From contig NZ_CP070973.1 of assembly GCF_017086405.1 (NCBI RefSeq), forward strand, positions 6,108,739-6,172,738: a stretch of 64,000 nt of DNA. The letters run 5' to 3'. The notes under the pieces were generated by a model that did no database searches, had not been told where the DNA came from, and saw nothing but the letters and a program-made list of their open reading frames with translations. This stretch comes from Mycobacterium gordonae (GTDB lineage: Bacteria > Actinomycetota > Actinomycetes > Mycobacteriales > Mycobacteriaceae). Numbering within the stretch: position 1 is the first letter of the stretch; every line of letters begins with the position of its first letter. This document shows, one piece after another, positions 18,060-27,750 of this stretch. The position numbers and the translations under genes were made by a program.

Positions 18060-18560
18060 ATGACGGACACCGCAGCCGCGCTCTGGGAGATCGAGGCGAT
18101 CAAGCAACTCAAGGCGCGCTACTGCCGCCACCTGGACACCAAGCGGTGGGAGGACTGGCGGCAGCTCTTCACCGACGACTTCGTCAGCGACACCTCGTCG
18201 TCGGGCGGCAAGCGGATCAGCGGGGCCGACGAGTTCGTGGCCTTCGTCCGCGGCGCGCTGGGCAAGCCGTCCCAGCCCACCGCGCATCAGGTGCACGCTC
18301 CGGAGATCGAGTTGACGTCGGAGACGACGGCAACTGGCATCTGGGCGCTGGAAGATGTCGTTCGGCTGGGCCCGGGCCTCAACCTCATCGGACGCGGGCA
18401 CTACCATGAGACGTACGTGAAGGTCGATGGACGCTGGTTCATCCGTTCCTCGACGCTGACGCGGTTACGCGAGGACGTCTTCAATCCATTTTTCTCCGTG
18501 CGCGTTTCACCCCGCCTGCGCAATGCGGGCGCCGCGCTGGCACGCCGGTTCGGCCACTGA
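18060..18560 (+). CDS. SnoaL-like (NTF2 fold) protein
   Basis: 166 residues from ATG 18060, behind a clear GGAGGG. The N-terminal helix 'EIEAIKQLKARYCRHLDTKRWEDWRQLFTDDF' and the closing 'GRGHYHETYVKVDGRWFIRSSTLTRL' are standard for SnoaL_4-type proteins related to nuclear transport factor 2. Members include dehydratases, isomerases and polyketide cyclases, usually with Asp/His catalysis in a conical cavity. In catabolic clusters they often act on hydroxylated rings or enoyl intermediates. Exact reaction unknown. The next gene starts 6 bp later, so the two are cotranscribed. Confidence 0.85.
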   Translation: MTDTAAALWEIEAIKQLKARYCRHLDTKRWEDWRQLFTDDFVSDTSSSGGKRISGADEFVAFVRGALGKPSQPTAHQVHAPEIELTSETTATGIWALEDVVRLGPGLNLIGRGHYHETYVKVDGRWFIRSSTLTRLREDVFNPFFSVRVSPRLRNAGAALARRFGH

Positions 18561-18566
18561 GGCACG

Positions 18567-19547
18567 ATGAAGAGACTCGTCATCGGCGCCAGCGGATTCC
18601 TGGGCTCCCACGTCACCCGACAACTTGTCCAGGCCGGCGAAGACGTGCGGGTCATGATCCGGAAGACCAGCTCTACCAAGGGTTTAGACGATCTCGAAGT
18701 GGAACGCCAGTACGGTGAGGTGTTCGACGACGCGGCCCTGCGAGATGCCATGGCGGGCTGCGACGTCGTCTACTACTGCGTAGTCGATGCCCGGATGTGG
18801 CTGCGCGACCCGGCGCCGCTGTTTCGCACCAACGTCGACGGTCTGCGCCATGTACTCGACGCGGCGGTCAACGCCGAGCTGCGGAAGTTCGTGTTCACCA
18901 GCAGCAGCGGAACACTGGCGATCAGTCAGCACCGGCCGGTCACCGAGGACGATCCCCACAACTGGAACGACGGCGGTGCCTACATCCAATCTCGGATTGC
19001 TGCAGAGGATCTGGTGCTGCGGTACGCGTGGGACCAAGGGCTGTCCGCGGTCGCGTTGTGCATCTCGACCACCTACGGGCCGCGTGACTGGGCGCCGACC
19101 CCGCACGGCGCGCTGCTCGCCCGAGTCGCGGCCGGCCGGTTCCCGTTCCACCTGGGCTTCTCTTCCGAGGTCGTCGGGATCGAAGATGCAGCCCGGGCAA
19201 TGCTTCTCGCAGCCGAGAAGGGTCGCTCCGGGCAACGCTACATCATCTCTGACCGGTATCTGAGCACTCAGGAAGTCCATGCGATCGCGGCTCGCGCCGT
19301 CGGCCGGCAGCCACCGCGCATCCCGATTCCGATGGGCGTGTTGTATGCGGCCGCCCACGTCAACGACCTCGCAGCGCGGGTGTTGAACCGAGACCTGCCC
19401 ATGGCGTACGTCGGCGCGCGGATGGCAGACCTGATGTCGCCGCTGGACCACAGCAAGGCCGAGCGCGAACTCGGTTGGCAGCCCGAGCCGGTCGAGGAGT
19501 CGATCGCCAGGGCGGCAAGGTGGTTCGTCGCACGGTCGAGGAGCTAG
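18567..19547 (+). CDS. NAD-dependent epimerase / 3beta-HSD-like protein with altered active site
   Basis: 326 residues, extended SDR: 'IGASGFLGSHV' (6-16) binds NAD(P), followed by 'FTSSSGT' (110-116). The expected Y-x-x-x-K pair reads Tyr139-Ile-Gln-Ser-Arg143, so the catalytic Lys is Arg. C-terminal 'SKAERELGWQPEPVEESIARAARWF' is typical of the family. It may still be active because Arg is a conservative change, or it may bind without catalysis. It closes the short operon with the SnoaL-like gene. Confidence 0.88.
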   Translation: MKRLVIGASGFLGSHVTRQLVQAGEDVRVMIRKTSSTKGLDDLEVERQYGEVFDDAALRDAMAGCDVVYYCVVDARMWLRDPAPLFRTNVDGLRHVLDAAVNAELRKFVFTSSSGTLAISQHRPVTEDDPHNWNDGGAYIQSRIAAEDLVLRYAWDQGLSAVALCISTTYGPRDWAPTPHGALLARVAAGRFPFHLGFSSEVVGIEDAARAMLLAAEKGRSGQRYIISDRYLSTQEVHAIAARAVGRQPPRIPIPMGVLYAAAHVNDLAARVLNRDLPMAYVGARMADLMSPLDHSKAERELGWQPEPVEESIARAARWFVARSRS

Positions 19548-19621
19548 GGCGCGTCGGCGAACGTGCGCTTTATGCCCGTCGGGCAGTGACGGGTCGCCGT
19601 AGCGCAGCGCACGCTCGCGCC
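19548..19621. terminator. bidirectional stem-loop terminator
   Basis: GGCGCG plus ACGTGCGCT (19548-19569) pair with AGCGCACGCTCGCGCC (19606-19621), with an internal hairpin CCGTC/GACGG. It lies between the epimerase-like gene and the convergent nitroreductase. Confidence 0.55.
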
Positions 19622-19634
19622 AAGGGTGCTCGCT

Positions 19635-20270
19635 TCAGATCGGGAAGGCCCCGTCCCAGTGGTCCAGGTTCACCGCGTGGGCCAGCGGACGGCGCCGCAG
19701 CGGCCCGTGCCTACCTTTCGGCCAGCCCACCACGATATGGCCGGCCAACATCCAGTCGTCTGGTACGCCGACGGCTTCCCGCAACAGTTCTTCGCCGCCA
19801 TAGGAGGCCCAACTGGTCATGCAGGCACCGAGGCCCTGCGCACGTGCGGCGAGCAGGAAGTTCTGCATGGCCGGAAAGATCGACCCGCCCAGCAACAACT
19901 CGGACGCCGACGGATAGTGCCGCTGCGCGAACAGTACGGAAGTGAATTCCCCTGCCCGGTCGTGCAATTCATAGGTTGCCCGGTTACTGCGAGCCTGGCG
20001 GCTGTCGTCGTCAGGAGCGGGGCGGCTCATGCCGTACACCGGCTCGATCACCGCAAGTGCCTGCGCCGCCGCCTTGGCCACTACCGCCCGCATCTCGGGT
20101 GAGCGCAGCACGACGAAACGCCACGCCTGCGCGTTGGCGCCGGAGGGCGCCCACCTGGCCGAGTCCAGGCAGCGGGTCAAGGTGGCGTCGTCCACCGGCT
20201 GACCGGTGAAGCGCCTCATCGTGCGCGCGGTCGACATCACCTCCCAGAGGTCATCGCTTGCGGCGGTCAC
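19635..20270 (-). CDS. nitroreductase-family FMN oxidoreductase
   Basis: 211 residues, start GTG 20270 preceded by AGGGAGG. 'ARTMRRFTGQPVD' near the N-terminus, 'ARWAPSGANAQAWRFVVL', and 'GACMTSW' with 'HIVVGWPKG' near the C-terminus are classic for the FMN-dependent nitroreductase fold. Such enzymes reduce nitro groups, quinones or enones, or act as flavin reductases, usually as homodimers. It is monocistronic and convergent to the previous genes, so its link to the catabolic cluster is uncertain. Confidence 0.9.
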   Translation of the reverse strand: MTAASDDLWEVMSTARTMRRFTGQPVDDATLTRCLDSARWAPSGANAQAWRFVVLRSPEMRAVVAKAAAQALAVIEPVYGMSRPAPDDDSRQARSNRATYELHDRAGEFTSVLFAQRHYPSASELLLGGSIFPAMQNFLLAARAQGLGACMTSWASYGGEELLREAVGVPDDWMLAGHIVVGWPKGRHGPLRRRPLAHAVNLDHWDGAFPI

Positions 20271-20714
20271 CGACCTCCCTCCGAACTGCCCTCTTCAGTG
20301 CGACTTTGACGAACCGCGCCCGGCGCGGTGGCACCGGAGAGGTCAGACCCAGCGTGACATTTCAAGTGATATCTGTAAAGCCAGGCCGGCCGCCGCCACG
20401 ACTGGGCCAAGCCTTGCGCGGATCGCAATGAAGTGTTTGACCGCCCTGCCGAATTTCCCGGTCATCACCCATCACGACAGGTTACAGACCCGGTCACCGC
20501 ACCGAATCCATCGACTCAGCGCATCCACCATGTCGAAAGAATCGAATTGTTCTGGTGCGCAAGCGAATTGATGTGAAACACTCTACTAGACGCTGCGCTT
20601 CATCGAGGGCACGCTGCTAGAGCGCCCATCAAGCAGCGGGTATTGGCACACCAGGAAAAGCTCTCGCACTTCGTGGACGCACTCTTCGTATTGCACTTCA
20701 GCGGAAGGAAATCG
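20271..20714. other. intergenic control region before the first PE_PGRS gene
   Basis: 444 bp without a plausible gene. It must hold the divergent nitroreductase and PE_PGRS promoters. Near 20548-20592 a degenerate relative of the LysR-type promoter element appears (right half-box CGCAA, then TAGACG at 20587), but the left half-box and the -10 at the expected distance are missing. I do not count it as a confirmed copy. Confidence 0.4.
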
Positions 20715-23302
20715 ATGTCATTCGTCAAGGTGGCGCCTGAGTATGTGGCGGCCGCGACCGTGGATTTGGCAGGCATCGGCACCTCGATCAGCCAGGCCAA
20801 TTCCTCGGCGGTAGCGAGGACTACCGCCATTGCCGCCGCGGGCGCCGACGAAGTCTCCGCCGCCATCGCCGCGTTGTTTGGCGCGCATGGACAGGCCTAT
20901 CAGGTTCTGAGTGCGCAGACCGCGGCGTTCCACGAACGGTTCGTCGAGGCGCTGAATGCCGTCGGAGCGTCCTACGCCGCCGCCGATGCCGCAAACGCCT
21001 CGCCGTTGCAGACTCTGGAACGCGAGGTCCTAGGCGTGATCAACGCGCCGACCCAGGCGCTGCTGGGGCGTCCGCTAATCGGTGACGGCGCAACGGGAAC
21101 CGCGCCTGGGCAGGCTGGCGGGGCCGGCGGGCTGCTGATCGGCAATGGCGGCAACGGCGCGCCCGGAGACAACACCGGAATCGGCGGCGGCGCGGGCGGT
21201 GCGGCCGGGCTGCTCGGCAATGGCGGCGTCGGCGGAACGGGTGGTGTCGGCGCTGCCGGGGGTTCCGGTGGCGCCGGTGGCTGGTTGTGGGGCAACGGCG
21301 GCGCAGGCGGCAGTGGAGGGGTCGGAGGAGGTTTCGGCGGCACCGGCGGTCGCGCTATGTGGTTCGGCGACGGCGGTGCCGGCGGTGCCGGCGGGTCCGG
21401 CAGCGGCGCCGGCGGCGCAGGCGGCAACAGCGGTTGGCTGTGGGGCAACGGCGGGGCCGGCGGCACGGGAGGCACCTCGACGAACTCCGCCACCGTCGGC
21501 GGGGCAGGCGGTAATGGCGGTCATGCCGGCTTGCTGGGCGCCGGCGGCGCCGGCGGTACCGGGGGCGCCGGAGCGGCCGGTGCGCCAGGCGGTCAAACAC
21601 TCGGTACCGGTGACTCCGGAGGCACTGGTGGAACCGGCGGAGACGGGGGAGCCGGCGGTGCCGGCGGTCTGCTCTTCGGCGACGGCGGAATGGGAGGCGC
21701 TGGTGGCACCGGCGGATCGGGCGGCGTGGGTGGCATTGGCGGTCTCGGCGTGGTGGGTGCCGACGGCGGCGTGGGAGGTGACGGCGGAGCTGGGGGCACG
21801 GCGGCGCCGGCGGGGCTGCTGGTGAGATCCGGCTCGGCCCGCTCGGTGGCCATGGCGGCGCGGGCGGCGCAGGGGGCGCGGGCGGTGTCGCAGGCGACGG
21901 GGGCAGCGGCGGTGACGGCTACCAGTTCTACAACCAGGGGGTGGGCGGCAACGGTGGTCAAGGCGGCAATCCGGGTGCCGGCGGCGCCGGGGGACTCGGC
22001 GGCTCCGGCGCCGCCACCGGTGCAACGGGGGCAACCCCCACCACGGGCGGAAACGGCGGGGCAGGGGGAACCGGAGCCGACGCCGCCACCCCCGGCGGTC
22101 ATGGCGCCGCGGGTGGCGCCGGCGGCGCCGGCGGACGGGTGGGCAACGGCGGGACCGGTGGAGCCGGCGGAGCCGGTGGAACCGGCTCCGCGGGCAGCAA
22201 CGGCGTCAATCCAGGCGATAGTGGCGGCAACGGCAGCCCCGGTGGCGCCGGCGGGAACGGAGGCGCTGGGGGTGCGGGCGGATCCGAAGCCGGCAACGGC
22301 GGCCTGGGCGGAGCTGGAGGCAAAGCCGGCGACGGTGGCGCGGGCGGCAACGGCGTTGACGGCGCCCATGGCGTTGACGGGGCCAATAACGGTGCCGGCG
22401 GCACCGGACAGGACGGCGGAGCCGGCGGCAACGGTGGGACCGGTGGAGTCGGAGGAAATGGCGGCGTAGGGGGGACTGCGACCGCCGGTAGAGCCGGCCT
22501 CCAGGGGGCCGGGGGTGCCGGCGGGGACGGTGGCGCGGGTGGAACTCCGGGCGACGGAGGTAACGGCGGGCACGCCGGCAACCTCGCCTCGGATGCCGGC
22601 CAGCCCGGAGGCAACGGCGGAAACGGCGGCAATGCGGGCAACGCGGGTGCCGGCGGAACGGGCGGGAAAGGCTCGCTGCAAGGTGCCAGCGGCGTGCCGG
22701 GCACCACCTCTTCGGGTGGTAAGGGGGGCAACGGCGGCGGCGCGGCCGAAGCGTACGGCATCCATCACAACGACGGCGGTACCGGCGGCAATGGCGGCAA
22801 CGGCGGCGCGGGGGGTTCGGGGTCCGAAACCGGAAGTGCCGGTGGAGTCGGAGGTAGCGGTGGGCCCGGCGGTGCGGGTGTCCCCTGGGGCGGCCCCGGT
22901 GGCCCCGGGGGTGCCGGCGGCAAGGGCGGCGCAGGTGGCCAAGGCACCCACACCGGCGGAGCCGGCGGAACGGGCGGGACCGGCGGGACCGGCGGTGTCG
23001 GCTTGTCCGGTGGCGCCCACGGCGGGGTTGGCGGTGATGGCGGGTCCGGTGGAGGCGGCGGCCGCGTCGGCGGTGCGGGGGGCAGCGGCGGCCAGGGTGG
23101 AACCGGAGGTGCCGGCACCAGCATGGGTGGCCCCCCGTGGGAACAGGGCGGCACCGGCGGGACCGGAGGTACCGGTGGAACCGGGGGCTCCAGCCCCTCC
23201 GACCCCGGTGGCCAGGGCGGGTCCGGTGGGGTGGGGACAGCCGGACTCTTCCCCGACGGCGGTACCGGCGGCGCAGGCGGCCCAGGCGGTGCCGGCGGGT
23301 AG
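20715..23302 (+). pseudogene. PE_PGRS protein gene interrupted by a frameshift
   Basis: It starts at ATG 20715 behind GGAAGGAA with a typical PE domain (about 95 residues, MSFVKVAPEYV), linker 'NAPTQALLGRPLIG', then GGAGG/NGG repeats. Around 21792-21806 the Gly-rich frame breaks: it continues as an Ala/Val-rich frame to a stop at 22469, while the frame one base away resumes perfect PGRS repeats until TAG 23302. Adding one base near the G5 run at 21792-21796 would restore a single protein of about 862 residues. Either a real mutation or a sequencing indel in a G run; slippage-based phase variation is possible. PE_PGRS proteins are exported by ESX-5 and lie on the cell surface. Confidence 0.82.
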
Positions 23303-23495
23303 CCGTAAACGGCAACCGGACCGCCCGAGGGTGACCGTGGCGCTCACTACATACGATTGACCAGCCCGACGATGGTGCGCGCGAAGTCGCCCGGTGACCT
23401 GCGAACAAGCCTGCCGACAGCCGGCGATCCGCGATACCAGCGACGAAAACCTTTTTCAGCGTGAGGTTTTCACCGTCCAAACCCGAAGGAAGCAA

Positions 23496-24290
23496 ATGAC
23501 ACGCTCGGCGAACTACCCGTATGCGATCGACGCGATGCCGCGCGGCGGCCCCGCCGCATCATGGCTCGATCGCCAGTTGCAGACCGACGTGCCGGAATAC
23601 ATCGATCGCTCCGACGTCGCTGACGAGACCAAGCAGTACGTGATCGCCGCACTGGATGACATGGGCACCCGCAACGGCACGCACGAGACGATCGCCCGGA
23701 AGGCGATCGATCTCGTCGGGGGCATCGACATGCCGCGCATTCTGGAATTGGGCGCCGGTCACGGTCGGCTCTCCGAACAGATTCTGCGGCTGCACCCAAC
23801 CGCCGAGCTCACCGTCTCCGATCTGGATCCGCATTCGGTGCACAAGCTGGCCACCGGCCCGCTTGGTCGCGACCCGCGCGTGACGACGAAGGTCGTTGAC
23901 GCCACCAACATCAGTGACCCCGAAAACTCATACGATCTGGTCGTTTTCGCCTATTCGTTTCATCACCTGCCGCCGTCGGTCGCGGTCAAGGCAATCGCCG
24001 ATGCCACCCGCGTCGGGACAACGTTCCTGGTTGTCGATCTCATCCGTTGGCCCTCCCCGATCCTGCTCCTGATGCCGCTGGCCCTGGCAGCGGTCATCGG
24101 CTGGAACGTGCGACCTCTCCCGGCGGCGCGCGCGGTCATTCATGACGCCCTCATCAGCAATCTGCGCGCCTACAGCCCGACCGCCCTAACCGCTCTCGGG
24201 AAGGCTGCCGATCCGCGGATGCGCGTACAGCTGCACCCGGCGCCCAAGTTGCGGCCGCGCGCGCGGGCCATCACCTTTCAGCGAGCCTGA
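23496..24290 (+). CDS. class I SAM-dependent methyltransferase
   Basis: 264 residues from ATG 23496, chosen for the GAAGGA ribosome site 6 bp upstream. Rossmann motif I 'ILELGAGHGRLSEQI', acidic strand 2 'TVSDLDPHS', and 'NSYDLVVFAYSFHHLPP' for motif IV. A hydrophobic stretch (SPILLLMPLALAAVIGW) could be a membrane contact, which would suit a lipid or quinone-like substrate. It follows the PE_PGRS by 193 bp and ends 10 bp from the convergent hydrolase. Substrate not recognisable. Confidence 0.85.
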   Translation: MTRSANYPYAIDAMPRGGPAASWLDRQLQTDVPEYIDRSDVADETKQYVIAALDDMGTRNGTHETIARKAIDLVGGIDMPRILELGAGHGRLSEQILRLHPTAELTVSDLDPHSVHKLATGPLGRDPRVTTKVVDATNISDPENSYDLVVFAYSFHHLPPSVAVKAIADATRVGTTFLVVDLIRWPSPILLLMPLALAAVIGWNVRPLPAARAVIHDALISNLRAYSPTALTALGKAADPRMRVQLHPAPKLRPRARAITFQRA

Positions 24291-24300
24291 AACCGTTGTC

Positions 24301-25989
24301 CTAGAACGGAATGACCGGCACCCTCAGCCGGGCGGGTCGCTGAACTCCCCAGTGCAAGGAGCAACGCGCGGGCGGCCCGGGTACGTAGTGGGCGGGGAAC
24401 GATCCGAAGAGCGGATTGCGTGGTGCCAACTGCCGACCGGCGACCAGAAGACGAATACGGTCGCCCGGGTGGAAAACGGTGGCGGATGGTCCGAGCGCCA
24501 CGTCGACGGGGACAATCTCACCAGACGACAGCGGTTGTCGCCGGCTGAAAGTATGGACCGGTTCACAAGCGGAGGACTGCTCCGCGTCGACTTCGCGCAA
24601 CGACGCGCGTTGCCATCCCGTGGTGATTCGGTCCCGCCCGAAGCCGTACGACCCCTCGAACGGAATCCATTGCCGGCCGGACCATTTCTCCACACCGGCG
24701 AAAAGCGTCACATCGTCGGCTCCGTCGACTGACACCCAGAGCGCCAGGCTCATCGGGCCGGTCAGTTCGAGATCGCGGTCCACGACGAAGGTGAATGCCG
24801 CCGCGCGCCGGCGGGTATGGAAGCTGACAGCTCCGTCAACCGTCGGCGGTCGGGCGTCGAGCAATCCGCCCTCGCACAGATAGAGATCCCGCCATTGCGT
24901 GCGCGCCAGCGGCCACTCCTGTTCGACGCGTACCTGGGCAACGACATCGGCGCGCTCTCGCACCTCCAGCCGGACCGGAGGCGGCTTGGGGACGTCCAGG
25001 TGTTTGAGATAGCGCTCGAAGAAAGCCAGCTGAGCCGCACGGGCGCCGTCGCTGTAGAAGGTGGCCCACTTTCCGCCGCGGTGGGTGTAGGCGAACTTGT
25101 GCGTCGCACCGACCTGTTCGAAGGCCCGGAAGGAACCGCGGCTATGCAGGTTGTTGTCCGAAAAGCTGGCGCAGACCAGCATCGGAACCTCGATCTTGCC
25201 GAGGTCGGGAACCAGGGACTGCCACCACTGGTCGCGCAGGGGGTGCTTCTTACGTTGCTCGCCGATGTCTTCGGTGGTGCGCATGACATGTTTGACAACG
25301 GTGGTCCAGATTCTGGAGAACCCGTTCTCGACCACGCCGCCCGGCGTGAACAGATCCCGGTAGGCGTCGGTAAGTCCCTCCCAGGGACAAATCGCCTTGA
25401 GGCTGGGCGGGGCCAGGGCGGCTGCCTTGTACTGGGCCATCGCGAGATATGAAACTCCCAGCATGCCGACGCTTCCGTTGGACCACGGCTGAGCGCCGGC
25501 CCACTCCACGAGATCGAAGACATCCTGGGCCTCTTGATCGGAACACAGTGCCCCACTCCCGTCAGAGCTGCCGGCGCCACGGAGGTCGGCGTTGACGAAG
25601 ACGTACCCGTGGGCGCTCCACCAGACCGGATCGGGCGCTTCCCAACTGGTTTGATCGGAAATTTCGAACGACCCGGTTTGACGCATGACACGGAACTGCG
25701 GATTGACACTCCACCGACGCGCCCTGCGCTTGGGTAATCTGTCCTTGCCGTACGGGTGCGCCGACAGGAGAACCGGGAAAGACCCCTGGCCCGACGGACG
25801 AAAGACGTTGACCCGCAAAATGACACCGTCTCGCATGGCGACACAGACGTCGTGATCCTGCACAAGGTCGACAGGTGCCGGCGCCACACGCACCGGTGGG
25901 CGCAGAATCCCACGCAATCGCGCAGCGGCGTACTTAGCGGATCCTGGACGCTTCCAGGGCCGGTCGTAAACGGGATGTTGTGTCGTCAC
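24301..25989 (-). CDS. CocE/NonD-family serine hydrolase
   Basis: 562 residues from GTG 25989, chosen because AAGGAAGGAGC lies 5 bp upstream; an ATG at 26052 deeper inside the LysR gene has no such site. X-Pro dipeptidyl-peptidase-like alpha/beta fold: 'NADLRGAGSSDG' oxyanion region, nucleophile elbow 'GVSYLAM', acid in 'ASFSDNNLHS', His in 'YTHRGGKW', then the C-terminal beta-jelly-roll (from about 'LELTGPMSLALWVS'). Family members cleave acyl esters (cocaine esterase) or amides. It overlaps the LysR gene by about 56 bp and is probably cotranscribed with it. Confidence 0.88.
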   Translation of the reverse strand: MTTQHPVYDRPWKRPGSAKYAAARLRGILRPPVRVAPAPVDLVQDHDVCVAMRDGVILRVNVFRPSGQGSFPVLLSAHPYGKDRLPKRRARRWSVNPQFRVMRQTGSFEISDQTSWEAPDPVWWSAHGYVFVNADLRGAGSSDGSGALCSDQEAQDVFDLVEWAGAQPWSNGSVGMLGVSYLAMAQYKAAALAPPSLKAICPWEGLTDAYRDLFTPGGVVENGFSRIWTTVVKHVMRTTEDIGEQRKKHPLRDQWWQSLVPDLGKIEVPMLVCASFSDNNLHSRGSFRAFEQVGATHKFAYTHRGGKWATFYSDGARAAQLAFFERYLKHLDVPKPPPVRLEVRERADVVAQVRVEQEWPLARTQWRDLYLCEGGLLDARPPTVDGAVSFHTRRRAAAFTFVVDRDLELTGPMSLALWVSVDGADDVTLFAGVEKWSGRQWIPFEGSYGFGRDRITTGWQRASLREVDAEQSSACEPVHTFSRRQPLSSGEIVPVDVALGPSATVFHPGDRIRLLVAGRQLAPRNPLFGSFPAHYVPGPPARCSLHWGVQRPARLRVPVIPF

Positions 25990-26938
25990 CGTAGCTCCTT
26001 CCTTCGCGGCGGTTTTCAACCAGCGCTGCCATGCGCGGGCTTCTCGAATCATGGGTTGGCAGGCCGCGAGACGCGATCACAGTGTCGCGGAAGGCGGCAG
26101 CCGACGGCGGTAGATACCTGTTGGTCATCCAGCCGATGGCGATCTGACGGGCCAATTGCTGGTCATCGAAGGGGATTTCGACGTTGTCGGGATCCGGGGC
26201 TGCGGCCCTGGGCAGCACGCCGATTCCCAGACCGGCCCCGATCAAGCCGCGCAGAGTGGTGATGTCGCTTCCTTCGAAAGCGATAGTGGGCGCGATGCCA
26301 TAGCGCGTACACGCGTCGTCGAACATTCTGCGCAGCGTGTGATTTCGGTCCAGGGTGACAAACGGCTGGCCGGCGAGCTCTTCGAAGCTGATGACCTCCC
26401 GGTGAGCCATGGGGTGCTCGCGGTCCACCACAGCGTAAAGCTGCTGGGTGAACAGCTTGTGCCAGGTGACTCCCGGAGAATCGTCGAAAGCCATGGGATA
26501 GCCCAGGCAGAGATCGATCGCACCCTTAGCCAGATCTTCGACCAATGCCGGCCCGGGCCCCTGGTGTAGCAGGAAACGGGACCACGGGTAGCTCTGGCGA
26601 TGACGGCCTATCAAACCCGGCACGGTGGCAACGCCAAGCGAGACAAGGAATCCCAGCGACACGGTGCCCGCGTCGAACCCCGCAAGTTGCCGCACGTCGG
26701 AGATGGCGGATTCGAGGCCGCGCTGCGCGGATCGAATCGCCCGCAAGAACGTTTGACCAAACCGATTGAGTTCGTTGGACCTACCGCGCCGGGTGAACAA
26801 CTCCACTCCGATTTCCGACTCCAGCATGGCGATGGCCCGACTGACCGACGACTGGGAGACCGCCAGCAGCTCCGCTGCGTCACGGAGCGTGCCGACGTCG
26901 GCGACGGTTTGGAAATAGCGCAGCTGATAGAGCTCCAT
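25934..26938 (-). CDS. LysR-type regulator, copy 1
   Basis: 334 residues from ATG 26938 (MELYQLRYFQTVA). Winged helix-turn-helix about residues 10-65 ('LRDAAELLAVSQSSVSRAIAMLE'), then the periplasmic-binding-like effector domain. It is closely similar throughout to two other regulators here (at 38890 and 52085) but has a C-terminal extension of about 35 residues that overlaps the hydrolase. Divergent to the TetR gene. LysR proteins bind T-N11-A dyads as tetramers and respond to small acidic or aromatic effectors. Confidence 0.93.
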   Translation of the reverse strand: MELYQLRYFQTVADVGTLRDAAELLAVSQSSVSRAIAMLESEIGVELFTRRGRSNELNRFGQTFLRAIRSAQRGLESAISDVRQLAGFDAGTVSLGFLVSLGVATVPGLIGRHRQSYPWSRFLLHQGPGPALVEDLAKGAIDLCLGYPMAFDDSPGVTWHKLFTQQLYAVVDREHPMAHREVISFEELAGQPFVTLDRNHTLRRMFDDACTRYGIAPTIAFEGSDITTLRGLIGAGLGIGVLPRAAAPDPDNVEIPFDDQQLARQIAIGWMTNRYLPPSAAAFRDTVIASRGLPTHDSRSPRMAALVENRREGRSYGDDTTSRLRPALEASRIR

Positions 26939-27039
26939 ACAGCCTCCCGAGTCGTGGGGATGACGACCGATCGTCATCCGGTGCCAATTGCGCTGGATTC
27001 GACCGTGGTTTACCAGGTCTACCCTGCTCACACTCCAAC

Positions 27040-27054
27040 TAGAGTACTACTCTA
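27040..27054. promoter_or_regulatory. 7+1+7 perfect palindrome between LysR and TetR genes
   Basis: TAGAGTA-C-TACTCTA is fully symmetric. It sits 25 bp before ATG 27079 of the TetR gene and about 100 bp before the LysR gene, as expected of a TetR autoregulatory operator. A T-N11-A dyad (TTGA-N7-TCAA, 27061-27075) follows it and may be the LysR site. Confidence 0.5.
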
Positions 27055-27099
27055 TTGCTTTTGATTGCCACTCAAATAATGTCGGGTAGGCTGTGGCGG

Positions 27100-27750
27100 G
27101 TGGACAGCAAACGGCCCCGCAACACGACCCGTCTGCGCGAAGCAGGGGCGGCCTCACGCGCCGAAACCCGCCGACTGCTATTGGCGGCCGCGGCGCAGGA
27201 GTTCACTCGTGTCGGCTATGTCGCGGCCACCGTCAACCGCATTGCCGAAGGCGCGGGAGTCACCGTCCAGACGCTCTACCTCGCCTGGGGCAGCAAGCGC
27301 GCGTTGCTTCGCGCCTACCTGGAAAGCACCCTGACGCCAGGTGCCGCGCCATCGGCGAAACACTATGCGGCACTAATACGTCCCGACACACCCGCCGGGA
27401 CCCTGGCGCAGATCGCCAGATTGTTCTGCGACATCGCCCAGCGCTCCGCCATCGCATGGCAGGCTTATCGCGACGGAGCCGCCGTAGACAGCGCGATTGC
27501 CGAGGAATGGCAACAGCTCCAGACCCTACGGCGCGGAACGTTCGAAGAATTGTTGTCGCTCATCCCGGAGGACGTATTGCAGCCTTCCCGGCGAGCGGCC
27601 GTCGACACCGCATGGGCGCTGGCCAGCCCCGCCGTGTACGAGATGATGGTCGGCACCGCCGGTTACACCCTCGATCAGTTCCAGGCGTGGCTCACCGACA
27701 ACCTGCAGCGGGCCATTCTGCGAGCGGACACCGTCTCGACACCCTCGTAG
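27100..27750 (+). CDS. TetR-family regulator
   Basis: 216 residues from GTG 27100 (GGTAGG upstream), or 223 from ATG 27079. HTH 'AAQEFTRVGYVAATVNRIAEGAGVTVQTLYLAWGSKRALLRAYL' is typical for TetR; the C-terminal ligand domain is generic. A perfect palindrome sits just upstream. Target genes other than itself and the divergent LysR gene are not evident; its operator differs from the GAGAAT-N3-ATTCTC box, so it is not an obvious candidate for that regulon. Confidence 0.9.
   Translation: MDSKRPRNTTRLREAGAASRAETRRLLLAAAAQEFTRVGYVAATVNRIAEGAGVTVQTLYLAWGSKRALLRAYLESTLTPGAAPSAKHYAALIRPDTPAGTLAQIARLFCDIAQRSAIAWQAYRDGAAVDSAIAEEWQQLQTLRRGTFEELLSLIPEDVLQPSRRAAVDTAWALASPAVYEMMVGTAGYTLDQFQAWLTDNLQRAILRADTVSTPS

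Noticed and set aside
20548..20592. A tenth LysR-type composite promoter before the first PE_PGRS gene
   Set aside because: The right half-box and TAGACG are there, but spacing is off by two, the left arm is missing and no TANNGT lies at the right distance.
20643..20714. Upstream extension of the first PE_PGRS gene (24 residues)
   Set aside because: PE proteins start at MSF-type sequences, and GGAAGGAA lies directly before ATG 20715.
21593..23347. Long minus-strand open frame of 584 codons opposite the first PE_PGRS gene
   Set aside because: It is the antisense image of GGC/GCC repeats; the composition is Ala/Thr/Gly noise and the plus strand carries the PE domain and PGRS.
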